Shown: positions 54,167-63,423, counted from the first letter of the stretch. The stretch is 64,000 bases of DNA from Mesobacillus sp. S13 (GCF_020422885.1 NZ_CP084622.1:2561001-2625000), one strand, 5' to 3'. Made by a program: numbers and translations. Notes: generated from the sequence alone by a model not told the origin.

Positions 54167-54794
54167 ACTCTTTAGAATGATGGTTCTCCATCAGTTCAAT
54201 AAAATGGGTCAGCACTCTGGCTGTAAGACCCCATATCACCTTTTCGTTAGCTCGATAGAAATATTCATCCATTTTCCTTGTTTGCCAATTGTAATTCTCG
54301 CCTCCAATAATCAAATCGAAAGGAAAACCATCTTCTGGCTCCACCTGGAAATTGATTTTATAACTGTCAGGCTGGTTCTTTTTAAAAAATGACAAAGGTA
54401 CTGTGAATACCTCACCCACTTCTGCTTCATTCGGAATGATTTTACTTGGATCACTGATTCTACCGGCAAAAGGATAAATGATTGTACCAAATGCCGATAC
54501 CATATAATCCAGAGGAAACACATCGACGATTTCACTTTCATTTATGCCAAGCTCTTCCGAGGTTTCCCTGACCGCTGCTTTTTGAGGTTCTTCTCCTATC
54601 TCTATCCTGCCGCCCGGAAAGCATACCTCTCCAGGCTGCCTTCTCATTGTAAGGGATCGCACCTCAAATAAAATATGGATCTCGTTATTGACTTCCACTA
54701 ATGGTAGCAATACTGCGAACTTGATGAATTGTTCATTGCCCAAAATTGCAGGTGTACGCCCCAATAAAGTTTTTGTAATCTGATTAATGTTCAT
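54165..54794 (-). CDS. Nudix hydrolase, CoA pyrophosphatase type
   Basis: This 209-residue protein has the Nudix box GGRIEIGEEPQKAAVRETSEELG and the preceding RRQPGEVCFPGG motif of the NudL/PCD1-like group that hydrolyses coenzyme A and derivatives. It is cytoplasmic and single-domain. The ATG follows GGAGGTCCAATA. It is upstream of the dpp operon but transcribed from its own start. Confidence 0.9.
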   Translation of the reverse strand: MNINQITKTLLGRTPAILGNEQFIKFAVLLPLVEVNNEIHILFEVRSLTMRRQPGEVCFPGGRIEIGEEPQKAAVRETSEELGINESEIVDVFPLDYMVSAFGTIIYPFAGRISDPSKIIPNEAEVGEVFTVPLSFFKKNQPDSYKINFQVEPEDGFPFDLIIGGENYNWQTRKMDEYFYRANEKVIWGLTARVLTHFIELMENHHSKE

Positions 54795-54978
54795 TATTGG
54801 ACCTCCACTCTCGCCATAAAGTATGTATTGTCATTGTATTATGAAAAAGCATAGAAAATAAAGGAAATGGCTTTTATTATTCCAAGGTTTAAATTCGGGC
54901 AAATTGAATGAACAGCGCATGCCACACTCGTTTTATGTAATGAGCCCCTGGTTTCAAACAACATTGCTATAAGAGCGC

Positions 54979-55134
54979 GATTGGTGAAGTAAACTTCCTG
55001 ATATGAGAAAAACAGAGCGCCTGCAAGCCCGATTGGTTACCTAAAATCCCTAATATTTCGAAAATTGGCCAACAACAACATCGGTTGGTTACCTGAAATC
55101 CCTAAAATTTCGAAAATAGGTCACCAATATGCCC
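54979..55134. repeat. Three tandem 52-bp units
   Basis: GATTGGTGAAG (54979), GATTGGTTACC (55031) and GGTTGGTTACC (55083) start units exactly 52 bp apart. The second and third are close copies and the first is degenerate. In the third, TTGGTTACCT and AGGTCACCAA form a dyad with one mismatch. The remaining spacer 54795-54978 shows nothing else. Confidence 0.75.
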
Positions 55135-55173
55135 TGTTCATTAAAAAAACAATCCAACTGTAGCAAATACCAA

Positions 55174-55204
55174 TTTAAAAGGCAGCGACTATTTGCCGCT
55201 GCCC
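55174..55204 (-). terminator. Terminator after the lmo0937-type gene
   Basis: GGCAGCG and CGCTGCC pair, followed on the minus strand by TTTTAAATTG. Confidence 0.75.
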
Positions 55205-55215
55205 TAAAACTCCTA

Positions 55216-55362
55216 TCAACCAGAAGCCCGTCCTTTGATCGCCTTATATGCAATCAAGATAATCCCGATGACCAGGAGGATATGAATGATTCCGCCGGCG
55301 ATTTCAAAAATCAGACCTAGAAGCCAAAGTACCAGCAATATTCCTGCTATTGTCCATAACAT
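55216..55362 (-). CDS. lmo0937 family small membrane protein
   Basis: This 48-residue hydrophobic protein (MLWTIAGILLVLWLLGLIFE, then IAGGIIHILLVIGIILIAYK) has two membrane segments and a short basic tail. It matches the small lmo0937-type family common in Firmicutes and often linked to stress. The ATG at 55362 follows GGAAAGGAGATG. It is shorter than most gene-calling limits. Function is unknown. Confidence 0.85.
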   Translation of the reverse strand: MLWTIAGILLVLWLLGLIFEIAGGIIHILLVIGIILIAYKAIKGRASG

Positions 55363-55512
55363 TAGAAACATCTCCTTTCCTTATTGTTTTCTTGGTTAAA
55401 GTTTACCCTTTTGTAAATTCTATTAAACAAGATCCGTCATACCTCATTATTTGATAACTTCAGGGTCATTGTGTAACACTTAAACTATCCTTTTAAGTCA
55501 GGAGTATTTGCC

Positions 55513-56298
55513 ATGGGACATTTTAAGATTTTATTTTTGGATATAGACGGAACGATTTTAAAACCTGATGATACGATTGAAGACTCTACGAAGACAGCTA
55601 TTAATAATATGAAATGGCAAAACATTGAGGTGGTTTTAGCTACAGGACGTCCGCTCCATGAGATATCGGAGCTTGCAGAGGAACTTCAGATTACTTCATT
55701 TATCGGATATAATGGCGCACTGGGAATTTATGAAGGCGAAACGATTTTTGCCGAACCAATGCACCCTGATGATGTAAAATACATTTTGGATGTTGCAGCT
55801 GCAAATGACCATGAAGTTGTTTGTTATACGCATGAAAAAAATTACTTGACCAATCTGGAATCAGAATCGGTACAAGCCTTTCTCAAGCAATTCCATTTAC
55901 GCCAAAATGCAGTTTTCACTGAAAATGCGATCGAAAAAATTCTTGGCATGACGATCATCACTGCTGGAAAAAATGGTGAGTCGCTTTACAGATTCAAGAA
56001 TGGAATCCATTTGTCCCAGGTGAATGTCGAGGGTATGAAGCATTGCTATGATGTAATTCGTGATCATGTAAATAAAGGGATTGGCGTCGAATTCCTTCTA
56101 AAAAAACTGGGGATTAACCGTGAAGCCTCAATTGCCTTTGGAGACGGAATGAATGACAAGGAAATGCTGGCAAGTGCTGGTGAAGGATTCGCGATGGGCA
56201 ATGCGCATCCTGACCTGTTTCAATATGCAAAACATAAGACAACTGCTGTTACAAACTCGGGGATTTACAATGGTTTAAAATCTCTTGGATTATTATGA
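55513..56298 (+). CDS. Cof-type HAD family phosphatase
   Basis: This 261-residue cytoplasmic hydrolase has HAD motif I FLDIDGTIL, motif II VLATGRPL, a Lys in motif III, and motif IV FGDGMNDKEML. The cap domain (residues about 85-185) is of the Cof/C2B type. Such enzymes dephosphorylate sugar phosphates or nucleotides such as FMN. The ATG follows CAGGAG. It is monocistronic and shares a bidirectional terminator with the next gene. Confidence 0.9.
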   Translation: MGHFKILFLDIDGTILKPDDTIEDSTKTAINNMKWQNIEVVLATGRPLHEISELAEELQITSFIGYNGALGIYEGETIFAEPMHPDDVKYILDVAAANDHEVVCYTHEKNYLTNLESESVQAFLKQFHLRQNAVFTENAIEKILGMTIITAGKNGESLYRFKNGIHLSQVNVEGMKHCYDVIRDHVNKGIGVEFLLKKLGINREASIAFGDGMNDKEMLASAGEGFAMGNAHPDLFQYAKHKTTAVTNSGIYNGLKSLGLL

Positions 56299-56313
56299 AA
56301 TAAGCCTGTGACA

Positions 56314-56352
56314 TAAAAAATGGAGCCCCTGCCTCAGAGGTTCCATTTTTTA
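56314..56352. terminator. Bidirectional terminator
   Basis: AAAAAATGGA and TCCATTTTTT form a hairpin with inner CCCCTG/CAGAGG partial pairing. It serves the HAD gene and the formate/nitrite channel gene. Confidence 0.75.
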
Positions 56353-57189
56353 TTTGCTTGCTGCCCGTTTTTTTGCGCTTGCCTTTGAAAATTGATCCTC
56401 AGGCTGTACAGCAGACTTTTTAATGTTGTCTTTATAGCTCATCCAATAGATCAAAGCTACGAAGACTCCACCTCCAACTGCATTGCCTAAGTAAACGGGA
56501 ACAAAATTAGTGAAGTACTCCCCCCAGCTATAGTGGCCTGCAAAAATTGCAGCAGGGATGACGAACATGTTTGCGACTACGTGCTGGAATCCGATTGCCA
56601 CAAACCCCATGATCGGGAACCAGATGGCCAACACCTTCCCCGTCATGTCGGATGCCCCATATGAGAGCCACACCGCTAAACCAACAAGCCAGTTACAACC
56701 TATCCCTGAGAAAAAAGCCGCCCAAAAACCAGCATCCAGCTTTGCACCTGCTACCGCGACTGTTTTTTCAAGATAAGGTCCCGTTTCGGTCAAGCCAACA
56801 ATATGGCCAAAAAAATAGGCTACAAAAAGAGCGCCAACAAAATTGCTCAGAGTAATCCAGAACCAATTTTTCAATAGCATCTTTACTGTTACCTTCTTCG
56901 CAAGACTGGCCATTGAAATGGCAGTCATATTACCTGTCAACAGTTCTCCCCCGGCAAGAAGGATTAAAATCAGGCCAAGAGGAAATACCGATGCACCAAG
57001 GAATGTTCCAAAAGTTCCCCACTCATGCGGCAGGTTCGCGATTACCCTGATGTCCAAAAGATACCCTATAGCAATAAAAGCCCCGCCCAGGAATCCCAGT
57101 GCCAGCATGTTCTTTACAGGCATAGCTGCCTTGTATGTGCCAGAATCTATAGTCACTTGAGCAATTTCCTGAGGTTTACGAAATGCCAA
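56350..57189 (-). CDS. Formate/nitrite transporter family channel
   Basis: This 279-residue protein has six membrane segments and FNT motifs: KNMLALGFLGGAFIAIGYLL, GGELLTGNMTAISMA, and NWLVGLAVWLSYGASD, where the two re-entrant loops are expected. The FNT family passes formate, nitrite or hydrosulfide. The C-terminus is basic and cytoplasmic. The start is a TTG at 57189, eight bases after AGGAGG. It is divergent from the PadR gene. Confidence 0.9.
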   Translation of the reverse strand: MAFRKPQEIAQVTIDSGTYKAAMPVKNMLALGFLGGAFIAIGYLLDIRVIANLPHEWGTFGTFLGASVFPLGLILILLAGGELLTGNMTAISMASLAKKVTVKMLLKNWFWITLSNFVGALFVAYFFGHIVGLTETGPYLEKTVAVAGAKLDAGFWAAFFSGIGCNWLVGLAVWLSYGASDMTGKVLAIWFPIMGFVAIGFQHVVANMFVIPAAIFAGHYSWGEYFTNFVPVYLGNAVGGGVFVALIYWMSYKDNIKKSAVQPEDQFSKASAKKRAASK

Positions 57190-57325
57190 TTCAAATTCCT
57201 CCTGTTCTTAAGATGCAATTTTTAATTTGGTCATTGAAGATTTCTTTAATGGCTTAATTCCCCTTTGTCAAACAAAAAAACAGTTTTTTATTTTTTTGAC
57301 ATTTTTTTGTATTAGACATATCATA

Positions 57326-57337
57326 TTGATATATCAA
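57326..57337. promoter_or_regulatory. Palindrome upstream of the PadR gene
   Basis: TTGATATATCAA is a perfect 12-bp palindrome, with a partial second copy (CGATATATATA) close by, about 40-50 bp before the PadR start. PadR regulators usually repress their own operon through such dyads. AT-rich context weakens the call. Confidence 0.35.
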
Positions 57338-57379
57338 AACGATATATATATATTAATAAAAACTAAGGGAGAAATGCAC

Positions 57380-57982
57380 ATGTCAATTGAACATTCAATC
57401 CTTGCAGTTATTAGTTTCCGACCAAGCACTGGGTATGACATTAAAGCTGAATTCGAGCATAAAGCGGCAGGCCTATTTTGGGGTATGAGTTATGGCAGCC
57501 TATACCCAAAGCTTAAGAAGCTTGAAGAACATGGGTATATCATTACCATTGAGTCAGAAGCAGAAGGCCGCAAGAAAAAACTTTATGAGCTGACCGGCAA
57601 AGGCTGGACAGAATTGGAAAGCTGGCTTGCCAGAAAACCAGAACCTCCTAACATTAAGGATGAGTTATTCATTAAAATGGCTGCCTGGCACAATGAGATG
57701 GATTTAGGGCTTCTGGCCGGCCATTTAAAAAATAGAGCCCAAGAGTCAGAGGAAATATTAAGCTTCATCAAGGAATGGAAACAGAATAATACATCTTATA
57801 TAAACAGTGTCGGAATGCTGGCAATGAGATACGCGGAGTTAAAACTCGAGGCTGAGCTTCAATGGATAAAAGAATCGCTTGACTCCCTGCAGAATGATAG
57901 ACTTCCTGAGGGTCAGGATCCGAAGAAACTTGGACAGAAACAAGTGGAACGAAGAAAGGAAGCACTTAAAGCAGATCAATAG
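57380..57982 (+). CDS. PadR family transcriptional regulator
   Basis: This 200-residue protein has a PadR winged helix N-terminus (SIEHSILAVISFRPSTGYDIK, SYGSLYPKLKKLEEHGYI, and GRKKKLYELTGKG) and a Vir_act_alpha_C helical dimerisation domain from about residue 95. The ATG at 57380 lies eight bases after GGGAG; the one six bases earlier is too close. It is followed 11 bases later by an MFS gene and probably represses it until a ligand binds. Confidence 0.9.
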   Translation: MSIEHSILAVISFRPSTGYDIKAEFEHKAAGLFWGMSYGSLYPKLKKLEEHGYIITIESEAEGRKKKLYELTGKGWTELESWLARKPEPPNIKDELFIKMAAWHNEMDLGLLAGHLKNRAQESEEILSFIKEWKQNNTSYINSVGMLAMRYAELKLEAELQWIKESLDSLQNDRLPEGQDPKKLGQKQVERRKEALKADQ

Positions 57983-57993
57983 GAGGGCTTAGT

Positions 57994-59235
57994 ATGAATA
58001 CTGGTATTTTTAAACCGCTGAAAAACAAGGCTTTTCGTTCGCTTTTTGGTGCACAAGTATTTTCCGATTTGGGAAACTGGCTCGACTTTATTGCCATACA
58101 GGTTATAGTTGCGTACCATTGGGATCTTGGCGAAGGGGCAATTGCTTCCGTCATAATCGTCATGGGAATACCGTGGGTAATCATCGGGCCGCTTGCCAGT
58201 GTGTATGTAGACAGACTTCCACAAAAGATGCTGATGATATCATGCCTCTGGTTAAGGATTTTCTTTGTTGCCGGTTTATTTTTTGCGCCAAACCTTTATG
58301 TTATGCTCCTTTTTGTTTTCCTTAAGGCGACTGTAGCTGCATTGTATGATCCAGCAAGACAGAGTGCGATCAGACATACAGTTGCAGATGAGGAACTTCC
58401 TGAGGCTGTAACTTTGAGTCAATTATCAGTCAATACAATGAAAATCATAGGGCCCGCCTTAGGTGGCGGTATCATCGCCCTTTACGGAGTAAAGAGCCCA
58501 TTTATTTTTGAGGCAACAGGCTTTTTGATTGCGATTGCGATATTGTTCACACTGCCGAAAATAGAAACAGAAGCACCTGCGGGGATGCAAAATAAAACCT
58601 CATATTTAGAAGATCTTAAAGAAGGAATTCAGCATATTTTCTCAGCAAGGATTCTAAAAGCTGCAATCATTCTTTCCTCCATTGCCTTTTTCATCATCTT
58701 TTTGTATGATGGTTTGTTTATCTTTGTTGCGCAGAATCTGGGATTTAGCGGTGAAGAATTCGGCCTGCTTGTCAGTTCTGTTGGATTTGGCAGCGTGATT
58801 GGCGCACTTTTCCTCGGCCGATTTACCGGCTGGAAAAATATGCCGATTCAGTTAATAGCTTCAGCTTCTGTACTGAGTGGCAGCTTGATTCTTACTATTG
58901 GAATCGGCGTATTGGGGATATTTGAACTCCCTAAGATTATGTGGATGGCTGGCGCTTTCCTTCTTGGACTACTCGCTTCTGCAGAAGGTGTTCCATATGG
59001 TTATGTCCTGCAATCAGAAACACCCAAGAACATAATGGGCAGGGTATCATCAACAGCTGCCTCCCTGCAGACATTCTCGATGCTGGTCGCCCCTGCTGCG
59101 GGTGCACTGCTGGCAAAATCAATCGGTGTTTCAGGCGTGCTGATAGGTGCAGGCATTGCCACCTTTTTTCTCGGGACAATTGCTTTAGCTTTCCATTTAA
59201 GAAAAAACGAAAAAGTAAAAAGCCTTGAAGCCTAG
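57994..59235 (+). CDS. MFS transporter, partner of PadR
   Basis: This 413-residue protein has about 12 membrane segments. It opens NKAFRSLFGAQVFSDLGNWLDF, the MFS_3 type of exporter, and loop 2-3 has YVDRLPQKMLMISCL. The C-terminal half has GFGSVIGALFLGRFTG. It is cotranscribed with the PadR gene, a layout usual for drug or toxic metabolite exporters. The ATG follows AGGAGGG. Confidence 0.88.
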   Translation: MNTGIFKPLKNKAFRSLFGAQVFSDLGNWLDFIAIQVIVAYHWDLGEGAIASVIIVMGIPWVIIGPLASVYVDRLPQKMLMISCLWLRIFFVAGLFFAPNLYVMLLFVFLKATVAALYDPARQSAIRHTVADEELPEAVTLSQLSVNTMKIIGPALGGGIIALYGVKSPFIFEATGFLIAIAILFTLPKIETEAPAGMQNKTSYLEDLKEGIQHIFSARILKAAIILSSIAFFIIFLYDGLFIFVAQNLGFSGEEFGLLVSSVGFGSVIGALFLGRFTGWKNMPIQLIASASVLSGSLILTIGIGVLGIFELPKIMWMAGAFLLGLLASAEGVPYGYVLQSETPKNIMGRVSSTAASLQTFSMLVAPAAGALLAKSIGVSGVLIGAGIATFFLGTIALAFHLRKNEKVKSLEA

Positions 59236-59286
59236 AGCTGTCAGATAACAAGATTTCAATGGCCATTTTGAAACTTGGAAAATAAC

Positions 59287-59331
59287 AAAAGGGGGCCCAA
59301 AAGCTTGTACTTTTTAGGCCACCCTTTTTAT
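59287..59331. terminator. Imperfect hairpin between the MFS gene and aspA
   Basis: AAAGGGGGCCCAAAAGC and the later TTTTTAGGCCACCCTTT form an imperfect hairpin with T tract on the plus strand and A-rich lead, likely serving both genes. Confidence 0.6.
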
Positions 59332-59333
59332 AA

Positions 59334-60758
59334 TCAATCTTTATTCAATAACTCTTCCCCTGCAATGCCTGGGTTTGTCATTTCGTATGGATTCAGGATC
59401 AAATCAAGCTCTTCTTCTGTCAGGACGTCGTATGCAAGGCATAGTTCCCTTACTGACTTTCCTGTCAGGATTGCTTCTCTTGCGATCCTCGACACTGCTT
59501 CATAACCTAAGTGCGGATTGACAGCAGTGATGATGCCAACGCTCCGCTCCACATCCTTTTCGGTCTTTTCTTTATTTGCTTCAATTCCGACGAGACAATG
59601 ATCTGTGAAAACTTTAAAACCATTGTTCATGATGCTGATCGATTGAATCAGGTTAAAAATAAGAACTGGTTCCATTACATTCAGCTCCAGCTGACCTGCT
59701 TCGGAAGCAAGGCAAATCGTATGATCGTTCCCGATTACCTGAAAGGCAACTTGGTTAATGACCTCAGGCATGACCGGATTCACCTTGCCAGGCATTATGG
59801 AAGAGCCCGGTTGTCTAGATGGAAGGAAAATCTCGTTAAAGCCTACCCGAGGACCGGAAGCCATCAGGCGTAAATCATTGGCTATTTTTGACATATTCAT
59901 CATGCAAACCTTCAAAGCAGCCGAAACTGTCGTATAAGCATCGGTATTTTGAGTGGCATCAACTAAATGGTCCGCATTTTTTAATGGATAACCACTGATT
60001 TCAGAAAGGTGTCGTACAACATTTTTGATGTACTTCGGATTGGCATTAAGCCCGGTCCCAACGGCAGTTGCTCCCATATTCACTTCAAATAAGTGGCCCC
60101 GGGTATGCTTGATTCTTTCAATATCCCTTTCGATCACCCGCGTATATGCTTCGAATTCCTGACCGAGCCGGATTGGAACAGCATCCTGCAAGTGTGTCCT
60201 GCCCATTTTGATGACAGCATCGAATTCCCTTGCTTTTTGGGAAAAGACATCTCGCATGATTTCCATGGTATCGAGGAGCTTGTCGAGAAGCGCCAGCACG
60301 GACAGATGCATCGCTGTTGGAAATGCATCGTTTGTCGATTGCGCCATGTTTACATGGGAATTAGGACTTAAGGTAAAATAATCCCCTTTCTTCTCACCTA
60401 GCAATTCCAAAGCACGGTTGGCTATCACTTCGTTCGTATTCATGTTGATGGATGTACCTGCTCCACCTTGAATAGGGTCAACAATGAACTGGTCATGCCA
60501 TTGTCCCTGGATAATTTCTTCAGCTGCTTTTACGATGACCTCCCCCAGGCCTCCGTATAGTCTTCCTGTTTCCATATTGGCAAGTGCTGCTGCCTTTTTC
60601 ACCATGGCCATTGCCTTGATCAACTCACTATGGATTCTGTAACCAGTAATCGGGAAGTTTTCAACCGCCCTTAAAGTTTGAATTCCATAATAAGCATCCG
60701 CTAATACTTCCTTCGTTCCCAAAAAATCCTTTTCAATTCGGACTTTTACCTCAGACAT
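59334..60758 (-). CDS. aspA: Aspartate ammonia-lyase
   Basis: This 474-residue enzyme deaminates aspartate to fumarate and ammonia. It has the fumarase/aspartase signature GSSIMPGKVNPVMPE, the substrate-binding TGLNANPKY and SSIN-type TSINMNTNEVIANRA. Length fits aspartases, and the absence of an ansA gene beside it differs from the B. subtilis ansAB operon. The ATG follows AAGGGG. It is monocistronic here. Confidence 0.95.
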   Translation of the reverse strand: MSEVKVRIEKDFLGTKEVLADAYYGIQTLRAVENFPITGYRIHSELIKAMAMVKKAAALANMETGRLYGGLGEVIVKAAEEIIQGQWHDQFIVDPIQGGAGTSINMNTNEVIANRALELLGEKKGDYFTLSPNSHVNMAQSTNDAFPTAMHLSVLALLDKLLDTMEIMRDVFSQKAREFDAVIKMGRTHLQDAVPIRLGQEFEAYTRVIERDIERIKHTRGHLFEVNMGATAVGTGLNANPKYIKNVVRHLSEISGYPLKNADHLVDATQNTDAYTTVSAALKVCMMNMSKIANDLRLMASGPRVGFNEIFLPSRQPGSSIMPGKVNPVMPEVINQVAFQVIGNDHTICLASEAGQLELNVMEPVLIFNLIQSISIMNNGFKVFTDHCLVGIEANKEKTEKDVERSVGIITAVNPHLGYEAVSRIAREAILTGKSVRELCLAYDVLTEEELDLILNPYEMTNPGIAGEELLNKD

Positions 60759-61091
60759 TTCTTTACCCCTCCAAAAAGCATGAAATATTCACAATGATTG
60801 TTAATTATGTATTGAGGGCCTTCATTTTCCGACAATCTTTTTGTTCCTCTTAAATCCCCCTCGGCCTGAATATCAGCCTACATGACTATTGTAAATCAAA
60901 ATGAGAAAATCATCACCACAAATGATAACTTCATGAAAGAATGTTTGCAAACACTGTATGATTTCAGATAGTTATGCTGAAACAGCACTACTTTTGAGAG
61001 GTTTTGTCATCATGCAGGAAAACAGGAATGGTCTTGCTGAATTGTAATAGGACATCGATATTTTCATAAACCAAAACAGAAAGGAATGTAC
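60759..61091. other. 333-bp spacer with no recognised feature
   Basis: This AT-rich spacer between aspA and the MerR-type gene contains no sustained frame with a ribosome site on either strand. It must hold the promoters of both divergent genes, but I could not pick a convincing one. No repeat of the families seen elsewhere is present. Confidence 0.5.
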
Positions 61092-62396
61092 ATGATGTTT
61101 GACACTCAATTCATGAAGGCATACACAATCAAAGAGGTGTCCAAGAAAATAAATGTTCCATCTGGCACCATTAGACAATGGGAAAAGGATCTTGCCGGTT
61201 TGCTGGTTATCCCAAGAACGAAACAAGGTGCAAGATTTTATACGGATATTGAAATAGACCAATTGGTGAAAATAAAACAAATGCGCGATAAGAATCTTAG
61301 CAAAGAAATGATTCGGGAGCTCTTGCAGAGACATATGGGTACTGATGTCGTGTCAGAACAAACTCCAAATGGAAACAACCTTGCTGTAAAGACGAATATG
61401 CCCTCCGCATCCCAGCCAGACAGTACGAATGAATATGCCGCTTTTATGATGGCAATGGAACAATATAAGGAATCACTGCTTGAAGAGGTCAAGGCAGAGA
61501 TCAGAAATGGCATTCGAAAAGAAGTTCTGGAGGAAGTAAAAAAAGAAATTTCAAAAGGGACTTTAACAACAGTAAAAACCCTTTCTGATTCAATTTATAA
61601 AACAGGCGAAAAGACCAATGAACATATTATCGACCTCTCTCAAACAGTAGCCAAAAGCTCACAGGAAAGTTCCGAACGTCTCGGAACCATCTCAACAGAG
61701 CTTACGAATGTTTCGAAAGGGACTTCCGAAATCAGCACGAATCTTTTGAAGGCATCAAAAGGCACAACAGAAATGTTCAGCAAGCTTTCTGATCGGGTTA
61801 CGAAGGCTTCGCAGGGCACGACGGAAAAAATAGCCCAGTTATCGGAAAATATCCAGATGAGCTCAAAGGGGACAACTGATAAAATCACCAAGCTGACTGA
61901 AAGTGTTGCGAAGGTTTCAAAAGGAACTTCCGAAAAAATAAACGCCCTATCCGGAAGCATTTCGAACGTTTCGAAAGGTACTTCCGAACGGCTTGCATCT
62001 TTAACCTCAAGTTTGACTAAAACATCAAAAGGGACAAATGAAAAAATCATCAAGCTTGAAAATTCGGTGGATAAGCTATCCTCAGGAACAAATCAGGAAT
62101 TGTCCCTTTTGGCAAAACGCTTGAACGAGACCACTGAGACGGTTTCCGAGGAGTTTAAAATACTTGCTGATTATGTTTCCAATAGCCGTGAGACAACAAA
62201 TCAGGAGCTCTCCAATTTAAATCAGGTCATCAATCAGGAACGAGATTATCTAGTACACACTCTTCAGTCTGAAAGAGAGGAATTCCGCCGTGAAATCAGG
62301 ACGCGAGATGAGATGTTCAAAAATATGGTTGATAGCTTCAGGGAAACAGCAGCTTCTAAACAATCTAAACGCAATTGGTGGAAGGTTTGGAAGTAG
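61092..62396 (+). CDS. MerR-type HTH protein with long 18-residue repeats and aromatic-basic tail
   Basis: This 434-residue protein has an N-terminal MerR-like helix-turn-helix (about residues 5-75: YTIKEVSKKINVPSGTIRQWEKD), a linker, and a helical region. From about 190 to 345 it has near-perfect 18-residue repeats beginning S-K/Q-G-T (SKGTSEKINALSGSISNV type), at least seven full units and one 14-residue unit. A coiled coil follows, and the C-terminus ends KRNWWKVWK. The ending resembles DUF3967. The layout suggests a DNA-binding protein held by a long rod to a membrane or partner, as with RacA. Function is unknown. Confidence 0.85.
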   Translation: MMFDTQFMKAYTIKEVSKKINVPSGTIRQWEKDLAGLLVIPRTKQGARFYTDIEIDQLVKIKQMRDKNLSKEMIRELLQRHMGTDVVSEQTPNGNNLAVKTNMPSASQPDSTNEYAAFMMAMEQYKESLLEEVKAEIRNGIRKEVLEEVKKEISKGTLTTVKTLSDSIYKTGEKTNEHIIDLSQTVAKSSQESSERLGTISTELTNVSKGTSEISTNLLKASKGTTEMFSKLSDRVTKASQGTTEKIAQLSENIQMSSKGTTDKITKLTESVAKVSKGTSEKINALSGSISNVSKGTSERLASLTSSLTKTSKGTNEKIIKLENSVDKLSSGTNQELSLLAKRLNETTETVSEEFKILADYVSNSRETTNQELSNLNQVINQERDYLVHTLQSEREEFRREIRTRDEMFKNMVDSFRETAASKQSKRNWWKVWK

Positions 62397-62506
62397 TTTT
62401 CATGTTTCTGACTTATAACTTGCAAAGATGTAAATAATATTCTCACTTAAGTAACCGCTGTAAAAATCTCCATAATGCAATGGATCAATACTCTTAGGAG
62501 GGAACA

Positions 62507-63406
62507 TTGGAGATGGTTGGATATTTTCGCTGGATGGCAATCGCAGCTATGATCATTTACCTATCAGGGGCCACATCAAATCTTGTTTTAGCGGAAATCT
62601 CCTCGGATAACGGGCAAGTCAAGGCATTCAACATTTCTCACCGTGGTGCTTCAGGATATGTTCCTGAACATACATTTCTAGCTTATGAACTGGGGAATAG
62701 CATGAATGGCGATTACATTGAAATCGATCTTCAAATGACAAAGGATGGAGAACTGATTGCGCTGCATGACGAAAGCATAGACCGGACCACAGATAAAAAA
62801 GGACTAGTCAAAAATCTTACGCTTAAGGAAATAAAGAAACTGGATGCGGGCTCATGGTTTAACGAAGCATTCCCTGAAAAAAAGAATGCCGGGTATAGGG
62901 GGCTTCAAGTCCCTACCCTCCGTGAGGTGCTTACTAAATTCGGTTCTAACTCAAAGTTTTTCATTGAAACCAAATCACCTGAAGTCTATCCTGGAATGGA
63001 AGAAAAGCTACTCGATATTCTGAATGAGTACAATCTTACCGGTGCCCAGCCATTCGGAAATGTTATTGTTCAATCTTTCAGTGCTGAAAGCTTAAGAAAA
63101 ATACATCAAATGGATGAATCGATTCCATTGGTCCAGCTGTTGTCTTACTATGCTCCAGCGGTCATTACTGATCAGGAAGTAAGCAAAATCAAGGAATACG
63201 CAATTGGCGTCGGATTACATTACACAGCCGTCAGCCCAGGCTACATCCAAAAAGTAACTAGTTCTGATCTGATGATTTTCCCTTATACGGTCAATGAAAA
63301 GGATGATATGAAAATGCTTCTGGAATGGGGGGTTACGGGTATGTTCACTAATTACCCCGACCGACTGGACGAAGTAATCCAAGAGGAATCACTTGAGCAC
63401 TCGTAA
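62507..63406 (+). CDS. Secreted glycerophosphodiester phosphodiesterase
   Basis: This 299-residue protein has an N-terminal hydrophobic segment (about residues 8-28) acting as signal or anchor, then a GDPD TIM barrel: ISHRGASGYVPEHT, EIDLQMTKDGELIALHD, the conserved Asp in the barrel and IETKSPE. It hydrolyses deacylated phospholipids or lipoteichoic acid pieces to glycerol 3-phosphate. The start is taken as TTG at 62507, five bases after AGGAGG; the ATG at 62513 is farther. It is followed by a terminator. Confidence 0.88.
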   Translation: MEMVGYFRWMAIAAMIIYLSGATSNLVLAEISSDNGQVKAFNISHRGASGYVPEHTFLAYELGNSMNGDYIEIDLQMTKDGELIALHDESIDRTTDKKGLVKNLTLKEIKKLDAGSWFNEAFPEKKNAGYRGLQVPTLREVLTKFGSNSKFFIETKSPEVYPGMEEKLLDILNEYNLTGAQPFGNVIVQSFSAESLRKIHQMDESIPLVQLLSYYAPAVITDQEVSKIKEYAIGVGLHYTAVSPGYIQKVTSSDLMIFPYTVNEKDDMKMLLEWGVTGMFTNYPDRLDEVIQEESLEHS

Positions 63407-63423
63407 ATGTGTGCATGAATGAT

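Noticed and set aside
60972..61334. 120-codon minus-strand ORF before the MerR-type gene
   Set aside because: It overlaps the conserved HTH region of the real gene and has no ribosome site or family resemblance.
61640..62053. 137-codon minus-strand ORF within the repeat protein
   Set aside because: It is the antisense image of the 18-residue repeat and only reflects its periodic codons.
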